The position numbers and the translations under genes were made by a program. Below, one piece after another: positions 58,129 through 64,000 of a stretch of DNA of 64,000 nucleotides (the stretch's first letter is position 1; every line of letters begins with the position of its first letter). Below the pieces are notes generated by a model. The model made no database searches. It was given only the letters and a program-made list of their open reading frames with translations, and had not been told where the DNA came from. This DNA is from Rhizobium sophoriradicis. Its GTDB lineage: Bacteria; Pseudomonadota; Alphaproteobacteria; Rhizobiales; Rhizobiaceae. The DNA lies in assembly GCF_003939025.1 (NCBI RefSeq), contig NZ_RQIH01000005.1, positions 186,001 through 250,000 of the forward strand, written 5' to 3'.

Positions 58129-59550
58129 CTAACCCATCAAGCTCCAGAAGCCATGCTTCTTTCCATGCTGACGGATCAGTTCGTTGACATAAGCGTCGTG
58201 GGGTTGGGCCTTGCCGAAATCGTCGATATGAGGCGCAAGCGAAGCGCATTCCGCCAGATGACGCGCGGCATGCCTGTAACGGCTGGATCGGCCGCAATCG
58301 AGGGCGAAGCCGATCATCGAGCGCAGCACGATGGTTGCTGCGAGTGGGTGTTTCTCCTGCAGCATTTCAGCGGCCGGCGTCATCAGTTCATAAAGCTCGC
58401 CGTCCAGTTCCGCCTGGCGCCTGGAGACAAGTTTGGCTGCCTCGGCAGGGGCGGGCCAGGTGAGGAAGAAGGCAAGGGCTCGATGAACATCGGGAAAGCC
58501 GTGTGCGAAGGTGAATGCTTTCTCCTCGGCCTCGAGGTCGTCGAAGTCGGCGAGCTTTCGCAGGAAAGTCCGAAGGTGCTCCCCGTTCAGCGACTGCTCG
58601 AAGCATTGCCATCGATAGGCCTGCGCTTCCTCCACTCGTCCGAGCGCTTCGAGCGTTTCGGCGCGGGCTTCCTGCCATTCAAAAGGCATTTCGAACCGGT
58701 GATCGACACCGTCCAAAATCCTCAATGCTTCCTCGGCGCGTCCAGCCAGGAGCAAGCGGTCGGAAATCGCGATCGCGACCATCGGCGCCCTTAAGGTCTC
58801 TTCCGGCTGCTGGGCGATGAAGGCATCGGCATCATCCTGGGCATCGGCAATGTCCTGCAGAGCGATGCGCGCCGCCTGTTGCCGATGCTTGGCATAGATC
58901 TCGTTCAGTCCGCTGCCGCCCCAGTCGAGAATTTTCCTGTCGGCGTCAGCAGGCTCTTCCTCCGCTTCGTTCAACCATTGCACCAGGAGGCCCTTCAAAT
59001 GTTCGAGGCCGTCCTTGCCCAGCGCCGGAACCATCTCGGCGATCAGCGGGTCATATTGGCCGTAGTCGTTATCCTGCAACACCGTAAAGACCTTGTCGGC
59101 AAGGACATCGGTACCGATGCCCGCGGAGCTGGCGATGACGCCGGCATCGGCACATGCCTGATGGAACGTCTCGAGGAAGGCGATGTCGTTGCTGTTGGAT
59201 CGGTGGAAAATCGAATCGGCAACGGCAAGGAATTGCCAGATGAGATCGAAGGCTTCCTTCGGATCGTCGGCGGCCACGACGGTGACGATCGCGGATCGCT
59301 GCGTTTCGAGGTCCGCATTGATGGCTTTTACTTTGTGCCATTCGATGACGCTCTGCGCTCGAGCGATGCTGCTAAGGCGCTTGCGGATCTCACGCGCGAC
59401 CTCGCTGCTGCCCTGATTGCCGGCCAGTTCCATGCGAAGCCGCCGTTTATGGGCGGCGCTGCCGGTGCTGATTTCGATCAGCAGTTCGGCGAGACGTTGT
59501 GCACCGAGAGCTTCCAGGTTCTTCGCGTTGAGAGTGGTCTTTGCTGCCAT
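58129..59550 (-). CDS. DUF6880 family protein (helical-repeat hypothetical)
   Basis: The 473-residue cytoplasmic protein is rich in helices and has repeat-like alternations, for example EALRILDGVDHRFEMPFEWQEARAETLEALGRVEEAQAYRWQCFE near residue 270, which resembles tetratricopeptide units. The N-terminus LNAKNLEALGAQRLAELLIEIS is the recognisable family start. Function unknown. It is preceded and followed by spacers of 170-240 bp, so it is probably monocistronic. Confidence 0.82.
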   Translation of the reverse strand: MAAKTTLNAKNLEALGAQRLAELLIEISTGSAAHKRRLRMELAGNQGSSEVAREIRKRLSSIARAQSVIEWHKVKAINADLETQRSAIVTVVAADDPKEAFDLIWQFLAVADSIFHRSNSNDIAFLETFHQACADAGVIASSAGIGTDVLADKVFTVLQDNDYGQYDPLIAEMVPALGKDGLEHLKGLLVQWLNEAEEEPADADRKILDWGGSGLNEIYAKHRQQAARIALQDIADAQDDADAFIAQQPEETLRAPMVAIAISDRLLLAGRAEEALRILDGVDHRFEMPFEWQEARAETLEALGRVEEAQAYRWQCFEQSLNGEHLRTFLRKLADFDDLEAEEKAFTFAHGFPDVHRALAFFLTWPAPAEAAKLVSRRQAELDGELYELMTPAAEMLQEKHPLAATIVLRSMIGFALDCGRSSRYRHAARHLAECASLAPHIDDFGKAQPHDAYVNELIRQHGKKHGFWSLMG

Positions 59551-59787
59551 GGATCACCGCTGTCGTTTCGCGCCGACCCTAACTCGGTATTCAAATCACT
59601 CCAAGTCCGAGGAGGAGGCGCAAGCGTGGTATCGCGAATTCGTATGACTTTATCGGCGGTTAGTCTCGCCGAAATCATGGCCGTTAGCCAAAAAATAACG
59701 CTGCCTCGTAACGACTCCTAAAGCCCGCTTTGGCACCTTGTCGCCCATCGATATTTTCTTCCAAAAATTCTTCGGCTGGGGTTGGTT

Positions 59788-60030
59788 ATGAGTCACACTA
59801 AGGACGCCTGGGTCAGCCAGCGCGCTTATTCGCTGTGGGAATCGGAAGGCCGGCCGGATGGGCGCGGGGAAAGCCATTGGGCGCAGGCGCTCAAGGAGTT
59901 CGAGCAGCTGGAGCTGACGAAGGCTTCGCCCGACGGAAACGATCTCATCGCGAAGCTGAAGGCAGCCGGGCGGCTGATGCGGGTTGCGCCCCCTACCAAG
60001 GACGACCTGCAGCTGAAAGCGGCGCGTTAG
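59788..60030 (+). CDS. DUF2934 family small protein
   Basis: The 80-residue protein has the DUF2934 motif AYSLWESEGRPDGRGESHWAQA near residue 12. The family is common in rhizobia and of unknown function. ATG at 59788 is the best start. GGTTGG precedes it rather than a strong SD. The region before it (59551-59787) holds no other gene. Confidence 0.8.
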   Translation: MSHTKDAWVSQRAYSLWESEGRPDGRGESHWAQALKEFEQLELTKASPDGNDLIAKLKAAGRLMRVAPPTKDDLQLKAAR

Positions 60031-60112
60031 GCGATTGCCAATTCCTCGTGCATCGAAATAGTCAGCGGCAATCCAGGCGATGGTCGGCCTTGCCGGCAGT
60101 CGTCTTGCGACC

Positions 60113-60757
60113 CTACCGGCGAGCGGCCCAGTTGAGGCCGCGCCGCAGCATGAGCGGCATGTAGGGATGGTCGAATTCGGCCGCGACATGACCGAGAGCG
60201 GAATAGAAGATGCGGCCGGCACCGAAATGGCGCTTGAACACGACCGGCATCACGACATTGCGGGCGGCCGGATCGTATGCGCCGGTGAAGGTGGTGGTTG
60301 CCAGGATTTCGACTGTGGGATCGAAATGCAGGTAATACTGCTCCGAGCGGTAGTCGAAGTCGGGAATGCCCTCCATGACAGGATCGTCCTGGCGGGTCAC
60401 GGCGACGCGGAAATCGATGATGTTGCCGGGATGGGCGACCCAGGTGACGCCGGCGACATAGCGGAAAGGCGCGCTTTCCTTGAAGGAGGTGGCGAGCGCG
60501 CCATGATGGCCGGCAAGCCCCAGCCCGCCGCGCACCGCTGCGACCAGGCCAAGGGCATGATCCTTCTCGAGCTTTTCGCCGGTGATGATCGGCACCAGCA
60601 GATCTGCTTTCGCCAGTGTCGGAGATCCGAATATGCCGAGATCGCCGGTCACCTCGACCGCAAAGCCGTCCTCGCGCAAGAGATCGGCGACGATACGGGC
60701 GCATTGCTCCGGCTCATGGCCCTGCCAGCCGCCCCAGACGACCAATGCCTTCCTCAT
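60113..60757 (-). CDS. ThuA-domain (trehalose-utilisation-like) protein
   Basis: The 214-residue protein has the ThuA/glutamine-amidotransferase-like fold: VWGGWQGHEPEQ near residue 7, GLAGHHGALATSF near residue 80, GVTWVAHPGN, and GRIFYSALGHVAAEF near the C-terminus. Rhizobial ThuA acts in trehalose and sucrose catabolism with ThuB, but no ThuB or transporter is adjacent here. It may be a paralogue with another sugar substrate. It is divergent from galE. Confidence 0.87.
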   Translation of the reverse strand: MRKALVVWGGWQGHEPEQCARIVADLLREDGFAVEVTGDLGIFGSPTLAKADLLVPIITGEKLEKDHALGLVAAVRGGLGLAGHHGALATSFKESAPFRYVAGVTWVAHPGNIIDFRVAVTRQDDPVMEGIPDFDYRSEQYYLHFDPTVEILATTTFTGAYDPAARNVVMPVVFKRHFGAGRIFYSALGHVAAEFDHPYMPLMLRRGLNWAARR

Positions 60758-60993
60758 TCACGCGCTCCCTGGCTGATTGCTGCGGACCGTTGCACCACAT
60801 GAGCCCTTAAAACGGGCGGTTACGCAAATCACGCGAATAATTCACGAATCGCCGATTCGGCACAAATCGTACGGGGCGTCGGGCGGTTCGGCATTTGAGC
60901 GATTGCCGTTCACGCCTGTCGCAGTTCCTTCTTTTTATTGCCGTGTATCTCGTCTAGGTTTCTCCCGTCTTTTAAGAACAACAAGGGTGGTGC

Positions 60994-61977
60994 ATGGCAG
61001 GTGAAACGGTTCTTGTGGTCGGCGGCGCCGGTTATATCGGCTCGCATACGTGCCTCGACCTGGCGAACAAGGGCTACAAGCCTGTCGTCTTCGATAATTT
61101 TTCCAACGGCCACCGCGAGTTCGTCAAATGGGGGCCGGCCGAGGAAGGCGATATTCGCGATCGCGCCCGCGTGGACGAGGTGCTCGCCAAGCACCAGCCG
61201 GCGGCGATCCTGCATTTCGCGGCGCTGATCGAGGTCGGCGAATCGGTCAAGGATCCGGTTTCCTTCTATGAGAACAACGTGATCGGCACCTTGACGCTGC
61301 TTTCGGCGGCGCAGGCCGCGGGCATCAACGCCTTCGTCTTCTCCTCCACCTGCGCCACCTACGGCCTGCCGCAGAGCGTGCCGCTCGACGAGACGCACCG
61401 TCAGGTGCCGATCAACCCTTATGGGCGGACGAAATATATCGTCGAGCAGGCGCTCGCCGATTACGACCAGTATAAGAGCCTGCGCTCGGTGGTGCTGCGT
61501 TATTTCAACGCCGCCGGCGCCGATTTCGAAGGCCGGATCGGCGAGTGGCATCAGCCGGAGACGCATGCGATCCCCCTGGCGATCGATGCGGCGCTTGGCC
61601 GCCGCCAGGGTTTCAAGGTGTTCGGCAGCGATTACGAGACGCGCGACGGCACCTGCGTGCGCGATTATATCCATGTGCTCGATCTTGCCGATGCGCATGT
61701 GCGCGCCGTCGAATATCTGTTGAAGGGCGGAGAGTCCGTCGCGCTCAATCTCGGCACCGGCACGGGCACGACGGTCAAGGAATTGCTCGGCGCTATCGAG
61801 GACGTGTCGAATCGGCCGTTCCCGGTCGAATATATCGGCCGTCGCGAGGGCGATTCGCATACGCTGGTCGCCAATAATGACAAGGCCCGCGACGTGCTCG
61901 GCTGGGTGCCGCAATATGATCTGTCCGCGATCATCCGCTCCGCCTGGAACTGGCATGCCAAAACCAACCAGCATTGA
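60994..61977 (+). CDS. galE: UDP-glucose 4-epimerase
   Basis: The 327-residue NAD-binding enzyme interconverts UDP-glucose and UDP-galactose for exo- and lipopolysaccharide. It has GGAGYIGSHT near residue 8, SSTCATYG (catalytic Ser) near 125 and YGRTKYIVE (YxxxK) near 149. The C-terminal DNDKAR-type sugar-binding segment is present. In rhizobia such a gene is often called exoB. Its last 23 bases overlap the start of the sulfatase-like gene. Confidence 0.96.
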   Translation: MAGETVLVVGGAGYIGSHTCLDLANKGYKPVVFDNFSNGHREFVKWGPAEEGDIRDRARVDEVLAKHQPAAILHFAALIEVGESVKDPVSFYENNVIGTLTLLSAAQAAGINAFVFSSTCATYGLPQSVPLDETHRQVPINPYGRTKYIVEQALADYDQYKSLRSVVLRYFNAAGADFEGRIGEWHQPETHAIPLAIDAALGRRQGFKVFGSDYETRDGTCVRDYIHVLDLADAHVRAVEYLLKGGESVALNLGTGTGTTVKELLGAIEDVSNRPFPVEYIGRREGDSHTLVANNDKARDVLGWVPQYDLSAIIRSAWNWHAKTNQH

Positions 61978-63499
61978 AAGGGGCGCTAGGCCGAATGTCC
62001 TGCTGATCACGGCGGACCAGTGGCGCGGCGATTGTCTGTCGACCGCTGGTCATGCGTGTGTCGAAACGCCGAATATCGATGCGCTGGCGCGCGAAGGCAC
62101 GCTCTTCCGGCAGCATTATGCCGGGACTGCCCCCTGCTCGCCGGCGCGGGCGACGCTCTATACCGGCCTCTACCAGATGAACCACCGCGTCTGCCGCAAC
62201 GGCACGCCGCTCGACGCCCGTTTCGATAATCTGGCGCTGGCGGCCCGGCGGGCGGGGTACGACCCGACGCTGTTTGGCTATACCGATACGGCGCCCGATC
62301 CGCGCGGCATGGATGCCGATGATCCGCACCTGACGACCTATGAAGGTGTGCTGCCTGGCTTCACCGCCCGCCAGCTTCTGCCCGAGCATGAGAGACAATG
62401 GCTCTCCTGGCTCAGATCCCGCGGCCACACCGAAGCCATCAGCCGCGATATCCATATACCCGTCGGCGCAGAGCCGGGAGCAATCTCCGATGCGGCGCCG
62501 GCCTATTCCCGCGACGAAACCCAGACGGCCTTCCTGAGCGGCGAGTTCATCCGCTGGATGGGCGAACAGGACAGACCGTGGTTCGCGCATGTTTCTTTCC
62601 TGCGTCCGCACCCGCCATTCTCCGCGCCGGAACCGTTCAACCGGATGTTCGGGCCGGATGACGGGCCGGCATATGCACGTGCGGCAAACGCCCAAGCGGA
62701 AGAGGCAAGCCATCCCTATCTTGCCTATGCCATGCCGCGCTCCGACAAAGGCAGCTTCGTCTATGGTGCAACCGGGCCGCTCAGCGGCTGGAACGCCGAG
62801 GACTTTGCGGCGATCCGGGCGATCTATTACGGCATGATAGCGGAGGTCGATGACCAGCTCGGCCGCATCTGGCAGGCGCTGAAGGATGCAGGCGCTTGGG
62901 AAAATACGCTTGTCGTCTTCACGTCCGATCACGCCGAGATGGCGGGTGATCACTGGACGCTCGGCAAGGGTGGCTTCTTCGACGGCAGCTATCATGTCCC
63001 GCTGGTCATTCGCGATCCCGCAAGCGGCGCCGCAGGCGGAAGCGTCGAACAATTCACCAGCGCTGCGGATATTTTTCCGACATTGTGCGAAAAGCTCGGT
63101 ATCGAGGCGAAAAACGGACTCGACGGCCGGTCGCTCATGCCGTTCGTCAACGGCGGGAGCGAGCCGGGATGGCGGGATGCGGCATTCTGGGAGTTCGATT
63201 TCCGCGACATCGCCGCCGGCGAGGCGGAACGGCATTTCGGGCTCAGGTCCAACCAATGCAATCTCGCCGTGATCCGCGATGCGCGGTTCAAATATGTGCA
63301 TTTTGCCGGCTTGCCGCCGCTGCTCTTCAATCTCAGCGACGATCCGATGGAGCTCAAAAATGTCGCGGCTGATCCGGCCTATGCGGCCACCCGGCTTGAA
63401 TATGCCGAAAAGCTGCTGTCGCTGAGAGCGCGGCATCTGGATCAGACGCTTGCCTATACCGAATTGACGGAAAAAGGGCCGGTGACGCGCCGGCCCTGA
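61955..63499 (+). CDS. Sulfatase-superfamily hydrolase, phosphonate-monoester-hydrolase-like
   Basis: The 514-residue enzyme has the alkaline-phosphatase-superfamily metal site: LLITADQWRGD near residue 14, the formylglycine motif CSPAR near residue 53, SDHAEMAGDHW near residue 330 and the FDGSYHVPLVIRD segment. Length and overall pattern (MNHRVCRNGTPLD, YCG-like TYYGM) match my memory of R. leguminosarum phosphonate monoester hydrolase, a promiscuous phosphonate/phosphodiester/sulfate enzyme. Natural substrate unknown. It overlaps galE by 23 bp; ATG 61955. Confidence 0.85.
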   Translation: MPKPTSIERGARPNVLLITADQWRGDCLSTAGHACVETPNIDALAREGTLFRQHYAGTAPCSPARATLYTGLYQMNHRVCRNGTPLDARFDNLALAARRAGYDPTLFGYTDTAPDPRGMDADDPHLTTYEGVLPGFTARQLLPEHERQWLSWLRSRGHTEAISRDIHIPVGAEPGAISDAAPAYSRDETQTAFLSGEFIRWMGEQDRPWFAHVSFLRPHPPFSAPEPFNRMFGPDDGPAYARAANAQAEEASHPYLAYAMPRSDKGSFVYGATGPLSGWNAEDFAAIRAIYYGMIAEVDDQLGRIWQALKDAGAWENTLVVFTSDHAEMAGDHWTLGKGGFFDGSYHVPLVIRDPASGAAGGSVEQFTSAADIFPTLCEKLGIEAKNGLDGRSLMPFVNGGSEPGWRDAAFWEFDFRDIAAGEAERHFGLRSNQCNLAVIRDARFKYVHFAGLPPLLFNLSDDPMELKNVAADPAYAATRLEYAEKLLSLRARHLDQTLAYTELTEKGPVTRRP

Positions 63500-63505
63500 C
63501 CCCTT

Positions 63506-64000
63506 TTAGCCGAGATAATCACGCTTGCCGACCGGCACACCCTGATTGCGCAGGATGGCGTGGGCGGTCGCGACGTGAAAATAGAAGTTCGGCAGCGCGA
63601 AGATGGTGACATATTCATCACCCGGAAGCACGATACCGCTGTTGCCCGGCAGGGTGATCTGGCGGCCTTCCACGCCTTCCAGCGCTTGCGCCGAAAATGT
63701 AGCGAGATAGGCTTCGGTCTTTGCCAGGCGCTCGCGCAACTCGTCGAACGTCTTCTCATTGTCTTCGAACTTCGGGGCGTCGGTGCCGGTCAGGCGAGCC
63801 AGGGTGAATTTGGCGCTGTCGCTGGCGCGCTGATACTGGCCGGAAAGCGGCAGCATGTCGGGCGCAAGGCGCGCAGCGACCAATATGGCGGGATCGACTT
63901 TCTTTTCCCGCGCAAAGGCTTCGGCCTTGTCGAGATAGGTTTTCAGGCTGGCGAGGCCGCGCTGGAACATCGGAACGGTGAGGCGATAGATCGAAATGGA
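63506..64000 (-). CDS. DUF1993 family protein (runs off the right edge)
   Basis: At least 164 residues are visible, all but the start. The frame stays open from 63970 (an internal Met) to the window edge, encoding SISIYRLTVPMFQRGLASLK, the usual DUF1993 N-terminus, so the true start lies just beyond 64000. The family is a four-helix bundle related to DinB-like proteins and its function is unknown. Conserved FYFHVATAHAILRNQGVPVGKRDYLG ends the protein. It converges with the sulfatase gene, 6 bp apart. Confidence 0.88.
   Translation of the reverse strand, partial: SISIYRLTVPMFQRGLASLKTYLDKAEAFAREKKVDPAILVAARLAPDMLPLSGQYQRASDSAKFTLARLTGTDAPKFEDNEKTFDELRERLAKTEAYLATFSAQALEGVEGRQITLPGNSGIVLPGDEYVTIFALPNFYFHVATAHAILRNQGVPVGKRDYLG

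Overview
The window looks like ordinary chromosomal DNA of a fast-growing rhizobium, most likely the Rhizobium etli / R. leguminosarum group. The basis is high GC, conserved alphaproteobacterial gene blocks (ccmABCDG, ftsY-mtaB-dapF, ffh-rpsP-rimM-trmD-rplS, glnK-amtB), families typical of Rhizobiales (DUF2794, DUF1223, DUF2585, DUF6880), a ybhL-type leader RNA, and several families of palindromic intergenic repeats known from rhizobia. Species assignment is inference. No phage genes, transposases, CRISPR array or rRNA genes were seen. One tRNA (Gly-GCC) is present.

Layout. 0.1-3.1 kb: a NUDIX-fold NrtR-like regulator divergent from a two-gene operon of a vWA protein and a divergent PurA paralogue; this is the most unusual region. 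3.2-12 kb: MscS channel, argG, an SDR, a LysE exporter, a three-gene ABC importer downstream of rlmN. 12.0-12.4 kb: a 356-bp MITE-like element with 33-bp perfect terminal inverted repeats. 12.4-22.7 kb: IalB-like protein, an ECF sigma factor, small enzymes, the esterase / YbbA-YbbP-like export cluster, the Bax-inhibitor-1 gene with its leader, a GNAT enzyme, DUF2794 and DUF1223. 22.9-25.7 kb: acnA. 25.9-29.2 kb: cytochrome c maturation operon, with one palindromic repeat between ccmA and ccmB and another after ccmG. 29.2-34.3 kb: DUF2585, YciB, FtsY, MtaB and DapF. 35-39.5 kb: SRP and translation operon. 39.6-44.6 kb: amino-acid importer lacking an ATPase gene, leuC, aldo/keto reductase, L,D-transpeptidase. 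44.7-47.8 kb: response regulator, cyclic-nucleotide domain protein, xthA and lolA, with two opposed copies of a rhizobial mosaic repeat. 48-52.8 kb: ftsK and the nitrogen-regulated glnK-amtB pair with a sigma-54 promoter. 52.9-57.6 kb: a frameshifted tesB, a ubiquinone hydroxylase, and a minus-strand cluster of ProXp, CnoX-like thioredoxin, Lon-N domain protein and Trm112-like protein. 57.9-64 kb: tRNA-Gly, DUF6880, DUF2934, ThuA, galE overlapping a phosphonate-monoester-hydrolase-like sulfatase, and a DUF1993 gene running off the right edge.

Most genes are housekeeping. The best candidate for a poorly described system is the NrtR-like / vWA / PurA-like module. Its NUDIX box has lost catalytic glutamates, the PurA paralogue has lost the usual aspartate-binding loop, and the intergenic region carries an A/T-rich inverted-repeat operator over a promoter. 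The second notable signal is the rhizobial palindromic repeat that has become coding sequence inside ftsY.
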